Below, piece after piece: positions 42,969 to 51,047 of a stretch of DNA of 64,000 bases; positions within the stretch are counted from its first letter, which is position 1, and the number at the start of each line of letters is the position of its first letter. The notes below the pieces were generated by a model. The model saw only the letters and a program-made list of their open reading frames with translations, ran no database searches and was not told the origin of the DNA. Made by a program: the position numbers and the translations under genes. The stretch comes from Singulisphaera acidiphila DSM 18658. Its GTDB lineage: Bacteria; Planctomycetota; Planctomycetia; Isosphaerales; Isosphaeraceae. Where the stretch lies: the NCBI RefSeq assembly GCF_000242455.2, contig NC_019892.1:6954744-7018743 (forward strand), given 5' to 3'.

Positions 42969-43868
42969 ATGTCATCCAAGGGTCGAATGTTTGCTGGGTG
43001 TACCGTGGCGTTGGTCACCCCTTTTCGCAATGGTGAGGTTGATTATCCCCTCCTTCAAGAGTCCGTGGACTGGCACATCGCTCAGGGGGTTCCCGTTCTC
43101 AGCCCGGTCGGTACCACGGGCGAATGTCCGACCCTCACTCATGATGAGCATGAGCGGGTCATCGCCACCGTCGTCGAACGCGCGGCAGGCCGTGCCAAGG
43201 TACTGCCGGGCACGGGTTCGAATTCCACGGCCGAGGCCGTGCGGCTCACCCGTTTTGCTGCCAAGGCTGGGGCCGACGGGGCGTTGCTTGTCGCTCCTTA
43301 CTACAACCGCCCGATGCAAGAAGGGCTCTACGCCCATTTTGCTCAGATCGCGGAGAGTGTGGACTTGCCCCTTGTCCTCTACAACGTGCCCGGTCGAACC
43401 GGTCGGAATGTAGAGCCTGAGACGATTGAACGGCTTGCCAAGCTTGGGCCGATCGTCGCGGTCAAGGAAGCAAGCGGCTCGCTCGACCAAGTGAGCGAAC
43501 TCCTCTGTCGGACCGACCTCACGATTCTGTCGGGTGATGATAGTCTCACGTTGCCCATGCTCGCCCTCGGCGCTGAGGGAGTGATCTCGGTGGTGGCGAA
43601 CCTCGTTCCACGTGACATGTTGGCCTTGATCGCCGCGTTCGAGCAAGGAAATCGGGACGAAGCACGCCGACTCCATTTGAAACTCTTTCCCCTTTGCCGA
43701 GATCTTCTCGCCATTGCTGCAAACCCAATCCCCGTCAAAATGGCCCTCGCGATGCTGGGACGCGGTAACGGCGAGTTCCGACTTCCGCTCTGCCCGCCCG
43801 TCGAATCGGCGCAACTGGCCATTCGAACGAGCCTAACTCGCTATGGGCTCTTGACCGGTGTTGCATAA
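42969..43868 (+). CDS. dapA: 4-hydroxy-tetrahydrodipicolinate synthase
   Basis: 299 residues. Condenses aspartate semialdehyde with pyruvate on the way to diaminopimelate/lysine. Class I aldolase features: PVGTTGECPTL, the Tyr in LYNVPGRTG, Schiff-base Lys in IVAVKEASG, and ILSGDDSLTLPMLALGAEGVISVVANL. The start at 42969 gives MSSKGRMFAGCTVALVTPF; 42987 is a possible alternative, with AAGGG just upstream. Diaminopimelate is noteworthy since peptidoglycan in planctomycetes was long disputed. Confidence 0.93.
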   Translation: MSSKGRMFAGCTVALVTPFRNGEVDYPLLQESVDWHIAQGVPVLSPVGTTGECPTLTHDEHERVIATVVERAAGRAKVLPGTGSNSTAEAVRLTRFAAKAGADGALLVAPYYNRPMQEGLYAHFAQIAESVDLPLVLYNVPGRTGRNVEPETIERLAKLGPIVAVKEASGSLDQVSELLCRTDLTILSGDDSLTLPMLALGAEGVISVVANLVPRDMLALIAAFEQGNRDEARRLHLKLFPLCRDLLAIAANPIPVKMALAMLGRGNGEFRLPLCPPVESAQLAIRTSLTRYGLLTGVA

Positions 43869-44206
43869 TTAACTGAACGGTCTCATTGATCGATCAAGCG
43901 TGAGTTTCTGGTCCGTGATCCGCGATGTCTCTTGCCGAGCGGTTTGGCCTTCGGATCGTTTCCACTTTTCAGACCGTTTACGAGTCGAGAGTGATCAGAC
44001 TTCCTTGGTTGACATCGGACGTTCACTTCCCACGCATCCTCCCCCTCTCGGTCGATCTTCGGGCGCACGCAAGCTCGTAGCCTTACGAGATGGATGCACT
44101 CCCCGGTTTCGACGGGTTCGTTCTGGTCTCGAGATCAATAGCGAACTTGGCATGGATGTGAAGCATTCATTGATTTCGGAATTTTTTGACACAAATTGAG
44201 GTTTTC
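43869..44206. other. Non-coding gap upstream of the ArsR gene
   Basis: About 340 bases, AT-richer than neighbouring genes. No coding frame with protein character, no RNA gene recognised. Confidence 0.4.
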
Positions 44207-44608
44207 ATGGCACGCAAGGCCGTCAAGCGATCAACTCCTGCAGTGAGTGCACCGGCTGAGACCCAGCAAGAGGTGTCAGAGCCCGCCGTTCGCGAACTTG
44301 CCCAGGTTTTCAAGCTGCTCAGTGACGAGACCCGGCTCCGCATTCTCTTCTACCTGGCGCAGAACGGTGAGCTTCACGTCACCGATCTTTGCAACCGGCT
44401 CGGCCAGAGCCAGCCTGCCGTGAGCCATCACCTGGCGCTCCTCCGCGTCTCGGGGCTGATCGAGGCGAGGCGTGAAGGCAAGCACAATTACTACAGCGTT
44501 CTGACCGAGCACTTCAGCGAGCTGTTGGTCAGCCTGTTCTCGGCCACCGGGGAGATGCCGCGAAAGGTTCGCTTCCACGACTTCACGCTCAATTACTCCG
44601 GCGAGTGA
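44207..44608 (+). CDS. ArsR-family winged-helix regulator
   Basis: 133 residues from ATG 44207 (TTGAGG upstream as weak ribosome-binding site). After a ~30-residue Lys/Thr/Ala-rich start the ArsR fold follows: LAQVFKLLSDETRLRILFYL, LHVTDLCNRLGQSQPAVSHHLALLRVSGLIEARREGKHNYYSV. No ELCVCDL cysteine metal site, so it probably does not sense arsenic or cadmium in the classical way. No target operon is adjacent; the downstream 650-base gap separates it from the envelope genes. Confidence 0.88.
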   Translation: MARKAVKRSTPAVSAPAETQQEVSEPAVRELAQVFKLLSDETRLRILFYLAQNGELHVTDLCNRLGQSQPAVSHHLALLRVSGLIEARREGKHNYYSVLTEHFSELLVSLFSATGEMPRKVRFHDFTLNYSGE

Positions 44609-45259
44609 GGAGGATCGAGGGCGAGGCTGACTCGGTCCCGGGAAAGCCTTGACTTCGCGTGCGGCTTCGCTCCCGAGGACAAGGGAGTTTTGAAGCGACG
44701 AAGCACGACGCTTTTGGGTTCGTTAGGGATGTCCTGGAGCGAATCGGACGAGCTCCAGGGCAACCGGTCGTCGAACCCTTTTCCGAATCGGTTGGGTTCC
44801 CTTGGGGATCGCGGGGCCCCGCCCGCATTCTGGTCTCGTCAGGAAGGCTGTGTTTTTGCTCTTCAAAACGGGCAAGCAGCAGGGGAATCCACCTCGCGAG
44901 TAGCAGGTGATGAGCAGAGACCTCACAACGGCTCTGCTTCACGGCCCATCGTCTTCGGAAATCGAAGGGTTGGGCTCGCAGGTCTGATGCCTTGGAGCGA
45001 GGAACGTCCTGTTCCTCCACGAGGTTCGACTTGACCTCTTGGGCAGTTCGGGGCAGAATGCCGCTCGACATAGAGACCCCGGGTCTAGACGTCGTTGCAG
45101 GGTTCCCTGCGCGATCTGGACCAGGCCGGGCTGTCTACCAAGTGGTTCCTTTGACGTCATCAAGGGAGACGCGGTGGATGCTCTCCCTCGGCGTGGACGC
45201 CGGGTGTTTTCGACGATCCAGAAGGCCGCGACGGCGGCCAGTCAAAAGGAGTTGAACTG
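44609..45259. other. 650-base gap with a possible promoter
   Basis: Between the ArsR and Skp genes. Short frames on both strands lack protein character and codon bias. Near the right end TTGACC (45031-45036), 17 bases, CAGAAT (45054-45059) could be the envelope-operon promoter; the small palindrome GGAAC-gtcct-GTTCC (45001-45015) precedes it. A decayed gene cannot be excluded. Confidence 0.4.
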
Positions 45260-45970
45260 ATGGTCGTCTCCTCTCGCGCGGTCGCGGCGGTGAGCCTTGG
45301 CTTAATTGGAGTCATGGCTCTGGCCAGCTCTTCACTCGGACAACAACAAGATAGCGCCGTTCGGAAGTCGACGACCCAAAGCCCCGCGGCCACTCCCCCC
45401 GCTCCGGCCACATTCGGCTCGATTGATATGACGGCCGTCTTCAAGGGCTACGACAAGGTCAAGGTCAGCGGCGAAGAATTCAAAGCCGCCGTGATGGCCA
45501 AGAAAAAAGACCTGATGGGCATCATGCAGCAGATGCAGCAGGAGTCGGAAAGCCTAGCCAAGATGTCGCCTGGGAGCGCCGACGCCAAAAAGATTGAAGA
45601 CAAGCTCACCCAGCTCAAGGCATCGAACGAGGCGGGTCGCGAACAGGCGGAACGGGAGTTCGCACTTCGCGAAGCCGAGATGCTCGCCACGCTCTACAAA
45701 GAGATTCAGACGATGGTCGCTCGGGTCGCCAAGCATCGCGGCATAACTTACGTGCTTCGGGTCTCGAATGATCCGGTGACCGGCTCCGACCCCAACTCGG
45801 CGATGCGCGCCATCGAGCGGTCGGTGGTCTATGCCGAGCCGACGAACGACATCACCAAGGATGTGGTTCAGTACTTGAACTCCGAGTACAAGAGCAAGGG
45901 GGGCGTTGCTCCCAAAGCCACTTCTGCGATCACACCTGCTCCTGGCAGTGTGAAGCCGGCCGGGAACTAA
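45260..45970 (+). CDS. Skp/OmpH-family periplasmic chaperone
   Basis: 236 residues. Signal peptide (VSLGLIGVMALASSSLGQ) is followed by an Ala/Pro-rich linker and an OmpH domain: FGSIDMTAVFKGYDKVK as the strand-opening element, then a long charged coiled coil (KKKDLMGIMQQMQQESESLA to LREAEMLATLYKEIQ), and VAKHRGITYVLRVSNDP. Skp trimers hold unfolded outer-membrane proteins. In many bacteria ompH lies with lpx genes, as here, which supports the assignment. A low-complexity C-terminal tail follows. Confidence 0.85.
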   Translation: MVVSSRAVAAVSLGLIGVMALASSSLGQQQDSAVRKSTTQSPAATPPAPATFGSIDMTAVFKGYDKVKVSGEEFKAAVMAKKKDLMGIMQQMQQESESLAKMSPGSADAKKIEDKLTQLKASNEAGREQAEREFALREAEMLATLYKEIQTMVARVAKHRGITYVLRVSNDPVTGSDPNSAMRAIERSVVYAEPTNDITKDVVQYLNSEYKSKGGVAPKATSAITPAPGSVKPAGN

Positions 45971-46195
45971 TTTCGCGGTTCTCCTTGAACTTAGCGATTT
46001 ATGTCTGATTGAGGTTCTTGAAGATCTTGTGAAGTCGACGCCGGGTCAGCACGCCACGTTCGAGCGAATCGTGTCTTGTGTCGCGCTGACCTCCGGTCGA
46101 GACCACGGGATTGGCCCTTGACGAGCGGCGTTTCGGGCCGCGGATGGGGCCGATCTGTCTGACGAACCTCAAGGAAGAGGGAGCCGTCGAAGGCA

Positions 46196-47518
46196 ATGGT
46201 CACGACGAGGCGACTGCAGAGAACGATTGCTCGTGAAGCCGAAGTCCGCGGTGTCGGCTTCATTCAAGGGGCCGACGTCGCCGTGCGGTTTCGCCCGGCG
46301 GAGGCCGACCAGGGCGTGGTCTTCATCCGCACCGACTTGCCGGGTCGGCCGGCGGTGCCCGCCCACATTCGCCACGTCATCCCACGGCAACGGCGGACGA
46401 CACTTCAGCAGGGCGAAGCCACCGTTGAAATGGTCGAGCATGTCATGGCGGCCCTTTCCGGCCTGCGAATCGACAACTGCTTGGTCGAGATCGATGCGGC
46501 GGAGACCCCGGGTTGTGACGGGTCGAGCCAGGCGTTTGTTGAGGCTCTGAACGGAGCCGGCATCGTTGAGCTCGACCGGGAGCGCGAAACCCTGGTGATC
46601 GAACGGCCAATCACCGTTCGCGAAGGGAAAGCCATCCTCACGGCGCATCCAGGCACCGACGACGGTCTCGTCCTTTCCTATCATCTCGATTACGGGCGGC
46701 AGACACCGATCGGGTCCCAGAGCCTGTTCGTCGACGTCTCCCCGGAGACGTTCCGCGAAGAGCTCGCCCCCAGCCGGACGTTCCTGCTCGAGAGCGAGGC
46801 CAAGGCGCTTCGCGCTGCTGGGATCGGCTCGAGGACGACGGAAGCCGACCTTCTGATCTTCGGTCCGGACGGTGTGATCGGCAATCAGCTTCGTTATCGC
46901 GATGAGTGCGTCCGGCACAAGATCCTCGATATGGTCGGTGACCTTGCCCTCCTGGACAAGGACCTGAGCGGCCACGTGGTGGCCCACCGATCGGGGCATC
47001 AGCTCAACGCCGCCTTGGTTCGGAAGCTTTGGGAAGCGGTCAACTGTAAGACATCGCTCCAGGGCGGGGGGCAGGGCCGGCTCGAAATCAACGACATCAT
47101 GCGGATTTTGCCGCATCGTTACCCGTTCCTCCTGGTCGATCGCGTGATGGAGCACGATCTGACCCGTCGCGTTGTCGCCTTGAAGAACGTGAGCTGCAAC
47201 GAACCCTTCTTTCAGGGGCACTGGCCGGGTCGACCGATCATGCCCGGTGTCCTGATCGTGGAGGCCTTGGCTCAGGCCGCAGGCATCATGATCGCGGACT
47301 GGGTGGATCCGAGCGAACAGGTTGCTCTCATTATTTCCATAGACAAAGTGAAGTTTCGGAAAGCGGTCATTCCGGGCGACCAACTTCGGCTCGAAGTGAC
47401 AAATCTTCGGACGAAGAGCCGCTCAGCTTACGTGCAAGGGGTCGCCACGGTCGATAATCAGATTGCGGCTGAGGCCAAGATTCGCTTTGTGATCGTCGAC
47501 TCGGAACGCCCCGCCTGA
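46196..47518 (+). CDS. Bifunctional LpxC-FabZ: UDP-acyl-GlcNAc deacetylase / hydroxyacyl-ACP dehydratase
   Basis: 440 residues. Residues ~1-285 are LpxC, the committed zinc deacetylase of lipid A synthesis: GVGFIQGADVAVRFRPA, VEHVMAALSGLRIDN with a zinc His, and RHKILDMVGDLALL plus HRSGHQLN with further ligands and catalytic His. Residues ~295-440 are FabZ: MRILPHRYPFLLVDRV and PFFQGHWPGRPIMPGVLIVEALAQ with the catalytic His/Glu. Such fusions are known in Bacteroidota and other phyla. Joining them may link the use of hydroxyacyl-ACP for lipid A with its dehydration for fatty-acid elongation. Followed by lpxA. Confidence 0.94.
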   Translation: MVTTRRLQRTIAREAEVRGVGFIQGADVAVRFRPAEADQGVVFIRTDLPGRPAVPAHIRHVIPRQRRTTLQQGEATVEMVEHVMAALSGLRIDNCLVEIDAAETPGCDGSSQAFVEALNGAGIVELDRERETLVIERPITVREGKAILTAHPGTDDGLVLSYHLDYGRQTPIGSQSLFVDVSPETFREELAPSRTFLLESEAKALRAAGIGSRTTEADLLIFGPDGVIGNQLRYRDECVRHKILDMVGDLALLDKDLSGHVVAHRSGHQLNAALVRKLWEAVNCKTSLQGGGQGRLEINDIMRILPHRYPFLLVDRVMEHDLTRRVVALKNVSCNEPFFQGHWPGRPIMPGVLIVEALAQAAGIMIADWVDPSEQVALIISIDKVKFRKAVIPGDQLRLEVTNLRTKSRSAYVQGVATVDNQIAAEAKIRFVIVDSERPA

Positions 47519-47614
47519 CCTTTGTGCGGCGGTTTGCAGTTGCAAGTGCCTGGTTCGGCTCTGGTGCCAAGGATGGCGCCTCCGACCCTCAAGGATTTGA
47601 GGATAATCGATATC

Positions 47615-48421
47615 ATGGCCACGCTGATCGCCGATACGGCTTGCGTTGATCCCCGAGCCGAGCTCGCCGACGACGTCGAGATCGGTCCCTACTGTGTGCT
47701 CGGGCCAGACGTGCGGGTTGGCCGGGGTACCCGACTCATTGCTCATGTCTGCATGCTGGGGGTCACCACGGTCGGGGAGATGAACGTCTTCAGCCCGTTC
47801 ACCGTGATCGGCGGCGATCCGCAGGATGTCAGCTACAAAGGGTCGCTGACCCGCGTCGAGATTGGCGACCACAACATCATCCGTGAGAGTGTCACGATCA
47901 ACCGGGCCACCGAAAAGGAAGATGGGGTCACCCGGCTGGGGAGCCACAACTTCCTGATGGCCGGGGCGCACGTCGCTCACGATTGCAAGCTTGGTGATCG
48001 CATCACCATTGCCAACGGATCGATGCTCGGTGGTCATGTGCACGTCGAGTCGCACGCCAGTATTTCCGGCGGGGTGGCGGTCCACCACTACTCGACCATC
48101 GGCGCCTACAGCTTCGTTGGCGGCCAGTCGCGGATCGTTCACGACGTGCCTCGATTCATGCTGGTCGACGGCAATCCGTCGAAGATCCGCTGCATCAACG
48201 TCGTCGGCCTGAAACGGAACGGCGTCAGCTCGGAAGGGATCGACGCCCTCCACGAAGCGCATCGGTTGATCTATCGCGCCAAGATGAGCGCGAAGCATGC
48301 GACCGAAATCCTCGAGTCACACGGCCACCTCCTCCCTGAAGTGCGAAGTTTGCTCGATTTCATCCAGGCCCAGCAAGAAGGCAAACACGGCCGGGCCCGC
48401 GAACGCTGGAGAAAATCATGA
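47615..48421 (+). CDS. lpxA: Acyl-[ACP]-UDP-N-acetylglucosamine O-acyltransferase
   Basis: 268 residues from ATG 47615. First acyltransferase of lipid A synthesis: left-handed beta-helix hexapeptide repeats through residue ~185 (PRAELADDVEIGPYCVLGP, VTINRATEKEDG, AHVAHDCKLGDRITIANG, ISGGVAVHHYSTIG) with the catalytic His in AHVAHDC. The C-terminal helical part (GIDALHEAHRLIYR) is typical. It overlaps the next gene by four bases (ATGA). With LpxC upstream, this shows that the organism can make a lipid A-type outer membrane. Confidence 0.94.
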   Translation: MATLIADTACVDPRAELADDVEIGPYCVLGPDVRVGRGTRLIAHVCMLGVTTVGEMNVFSPFTVIGGDPQDVSYKGSLTRVEIGDHNIIRESVTINRATEKEDGVTRLGSHNFLMAGAHVAHDCKLGDRITIANGSMLGGHVHVESHASISGGVAVHHYSTIGAYSFVGGQSRIVHDVPRFMLVDGNPSKIRCINVVGLKRNGVSSEGIDALHEAHRLIYRAKMSAKHATEILESHGHLLPEVRSLLDFIQAQQEGKHGRARERWRKS

Positions 48422-49557
48422 CGCGCTCGCGTGTGGCGGTAGTTGGAGTCGGCCATCTGGGGCAGCACCACGCCAGGATCTTGTCAGAGATCCCCGAGGT
48501 GGAGCTGGTCGCAGTTGCCGACTCGCGTATCGAACAGGCCCGGAGCGTTGCCGAAAAGACGGGCACCCGCGCCGTGGCCGACTACCGCGAACTCCTCAAT
48601 GAGGTCGATGCCGTCTCGATTGCCGTCCCCACCTTCATGCATCGTGAAGTGGCCGGAGATTTTCTGGCACGCGGGATCGCCACGTTGGTCGAGAAACCGC
48701 TGGCTTCCAACTCGGCCGAGGCCGAAGAACTCGTGGCGCTCGCCCAGGTTCGCCGGACCTTGCTCCAGGTGGGCCACGTCGAGCGATTCAATCCGGCGCT
48801 CTCTGCCCTCGACGGCCTGCCGATGCGGCCCAAGTACATCACGGCCGAGCGGCTCTCGACTTACACGTTCCGCTCTACTGACATCGGGGTCGTCCTCGAC
48901 CTCATGATTCACGATATCGACCTCGTCCTGGCGATGAACCCAGGGCCGGTTCGATCGGTGGTGGCCGTCGGCGTCAGCGTCTTCGGCGGCCATGAAGACG
49001 TGGCGAATGCTCGAATCGAGTTCGAGGATGGATGCGTCGCGAACCTGACGGCCAGCCGCGCCAGCTTTCAGGCCATGCGCAAGATGCGCCTGTGGTCAGC
49101 GGAAGGCTATGCCATGCTCGACTTCATGACCAAGCAGGGCACCCTCGTTCGCCCTTCCGAACAGCTCAGGCGTGGCCAGCTCGACCTGACCGGCGTGGAT
49201 CTGACAAACCCGGCCGAAGTCAAGGAGCATCTGTTCGGGACCGTGCTTCGGGTCGACCAGGTCCAGTCCGAAATCCAGGACCAGCTCAAGCTTGAGCTGG
49301 AGGATTTCGTCCAGGCAATTCGATCGGGTACCCCCCCGAAAGTGAGCGGCCAGCAAGGTCTCCGAGCGATGCGTCTGGCCAGCGAAATCCTTCGCGCGAT
49401 CCAGACCCATCAATGGGAAGGCGATTCCGACGGACCGACCGGCCCGCGCCATCTGCCGCAACCGCTCGCCGCTCCGAACAGCCTCTTGAAAGGGCCCTTC
49501 TCGTGGCGGTCCAGAACGGGTCGACCGGCCTCGTCCAACACGCCGCAGAGTCAGTAA
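48418..49557 (+). CDS. Gfo/Idh/MocA oxidoreductase linked to lipid A genes
   Basis: 379 residues. Rossmann fold: VAVVGVGHLGQHHARIL, VADSRIEQA, then the hallmark VEKPLASN (Glu-Lys-Pro). The catalytic region includes IHDIDLVLAM. It is coupled to lpxA by ATGA. In several phyla an oxidoreductase of this family follows lpxA; one example, GnnA, oxidises UDP-GlcNAc for making diamino lipid A. No aminotransferase partner (GnnB) is adjacent, so a GnnA role is only a hypothesis. The last ~35 residues are low complexity, and the stop codon lies in the loop of the terminator. Confidence 0.85.
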   Translation: MTRSRVAVVGVGHLGQHHARILSEIPEVELVAVADSRIEQARSVAEKTGTRAVADYRELLNEVDAVSIAVPTFMHREVAGDFLARGIATLVEKPLASNSAEAEELVALAQVRRTLLQVGHVERFNPALSALDGLPMRPKYITAERLSTYTFRSTDIGVVLDLMIHDIDLVLAMNPGPVRSVVAVGVSVFGGHEDVANARIEFEDGCVANLTASRASFQAMRKMRLWSAEGYAMLDFMTKQGTLVRPSEQLRRGQLDLTGVDLTNPAEVKEHLFGTVLRVDQVQSEIQDQLKLELEDFVQAIRSGTPPKVSGQQGLRAMRLASEILRAIQTHQWEGDSDGPTGPRHLPQPLAAPNSLLKGPFSWRSRTGRPASSNTPQSQ

Positions 49558-49572
49558 AGCCTGCGGCGTGTT
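49537..49572. terminator. Terminator spanning the stop codon of the Gfo/Idh gene
   Basis: Perfect 12-bp stem (AACACGCCGCAG, 12-base loop, complement). The TAA stop codon is in the loop. It ends eight bases before the stop of the convergent DUF1501 gene, so it can serve both. Confidence 0.7.
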
Positions 49573-49579
49573 CATCCCA

Positions 49580-51043
49580 TCAAGCGAGAATCGCCTGAAT
49601 CAGCTCGCCGTGGACGTCGGTTAGCCGGAAGTCACGGCCCTGATACTTGAAGGTGAGCCGCTTGTGGTCGAGTCCGAGGAGATGGAGAATCGTGGCCTGC
49701 AAGTCGTGGACGTGAACCGGGTGCTCGGTGATGTGAAAGCCGAGCTCGTCGGTGGCTCCGAGAGTGATTCCCGGCTTGATCCCACCGCCGGCGAACCACA
49801 TCGTGAACGCTTGAGGGTGGTGGTCGCGGCCCATGCTGCGACCAAGTGTGGCGTTTGACTCGACCATGGGGGTGCGGCCGAACTCACCCCCCCAGACGAC
49901 GAGCGTCTCGTCGAGAAGCCCACGCCGCTCGAGATCCACGATCAAGGCAGCGGCCGCCTGGTCGGTCTGGCCGCACTGATTTTTGAGGCCGCCGGCCACG
50001 TCGGAATGATGGTCCCACCCCTCGTGGTACAGGTTCACGAACCGGACGCCACGTTCGACCAGCCTTCGCGCCAGCAGGCAATTGTTGGCGAAAGAGGCCT
50101 TCCCGGGTTTGGCTCCGTAGAGCTGGATTGTCTCGTCGCTTTCGCCCGTGAGGTCCATCAACTCGGGTGCACTCGTCTGCATCCGATAGGCCATCTCGTA
50201 GGCGGCGATCCGGGTGACGATCTCGGGGTCGCCCACGTCGTCGAGCCGCTTCTCGTTGAGATTGCGGATCAGGTCGAGCGAATCGCGCTGGAGCCGGCGG
50301 TCGAAGCCGGGCGGGTTCGCGACATTCAAGATCGGGTCACCCGTGGATCGAAACGGCACGCCCTGGTAGGAGCTGGGGAGGAACCCACTGCTCCAGTTGG
50401 CGACCCCACCGCTGGTTCCCCCGGCTGAGGAGAGAACGACAAATCCAGGGAGGTCGGCGGCGTCACTGCCGAGGCCGTAGGTGACCCACGACCCCATGCA
50501 GGGCCTGCCGGGGAGCGGCGACCCCGTGTTCACGAAGATTTGCGCGGGGGCATGGTTAAACTGATCGGTATGCATCGACTTGATGAAACTGATCCGATCG
50601 ACCACCTTGGCCAGGTGAGGAAGCATTTCGGAGACTTCTGCCCCCGACTCACCGTGGCGCGCGAACTTGAACCGCGAGGCCATCAGGCTCGCATCCGGCC
50701 TGATGAAGGCGTATCGCTGATTCTTGACGATCTCAGCAGGGACCGGTTGACCGTCGTACTTCTGCAACGATGTCTTGTTATCGAAGAGGTCGAGCTGGCT
50801 GGGGGCCCCCGCCATGAAAAGGTAGATCACATGCTTCGCTTTGGGGGCGAAGTGTGCCGGCTTGGGGGTGAGTGGATCAGCCGGGAGCGGGGTCGCCGCT
50901 CGCGATTGAGACTCGAGGAAAAGCGACGTCAGGGCGATCTTGCCAATCCCGACGCCGCACTCGCGAAAGAAATGCCGACGAGTGGACTCGTGGATCGGGG
51001 ACGATGGCCGTTCCGGCGTCGGATCGAAAGCGAACGGTTTCAT
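49580..51043 (-). CDS. DUF1501 protein (sulfatase-like fold, Tat-exported)
   Basis: 487 residues from ATG 51043. A twin-arginine signal is at residues 21-29 (TRRHFFREC). The body is typical DUF1501: HVIYLFMAGAPSQLDLFDNK, MLPHLAKVVDRISFIKSMHTD, GWDHHSDV, VVWGGEFGRTPMVES, and GRDHHPQAFTMWFAGGGIKPG, HDLQATILHLLGLDH. The family resembles alkaline-phosphatase-type metalloenzymes and is hugely expanded in Planctomycetota. It starts five bases past the stop of the DUF1553 cytochrome gene, so the two form an operon and likely act together in the periplasm. Confidence 0.92.
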   Translation of the reverse strand: MKPFAFDPTPERPSSPIHESTRRHFFRECGVGIGKIALTSLFLESQSRAATPLPADPLTPKPAHFAPKAKHVIYLFMAGAPSQLDLFDNKTSLQKYDGQPVPAEIVKNQRYAFIRPDASLMASRFKFARHGESGAEVSEMLPHLAKVVDRISFIKSMHTDQFNHAPAQIFVNTGSPLPGRPCMGSWVTYGLGSDAADLPGFVVLSSAGGTSGGVANWSSGFLPSSYQGVPFRSTGDPILNVANPPGFDRRLQRDSLDLIRNLNEKRLDDVGDPEIVTRIAAYEMAYRMQTSAPELMDLTGESDETIQLYGAKPGKASFANNCLLARRLVERGVRFVNLYHEGWDHHSDVAGGLKNQCGQTDQAAAALIVDLERRGLLDETLVVWGGEFGRTPMVESNATLGRSMGRDHHPQAFTMWFAGGGIKPGITLGATDELGFHITEHPVHVHDLQATILHLLGLDHKRLTFKYQGRDFRLTDVHGELIQAILA

Positions 51044-51047
51044 GGTC

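Noticed and set aside
44589..45071. Open frame of about 160 codons on the minus strand in the ArsR-Skp gap
   Set aside because: Overlaps the end of the ArsR gene, has no motif, signal peptide or ribosome-binding site, and its composition resembles non-coding frames.
46169..47383. Minus-strand open frame of about 400 codons opposite LpxC-FabZ
   Set aside because: Opposite strand carries intact enzymes with catalytic motifs; this frame shows none.
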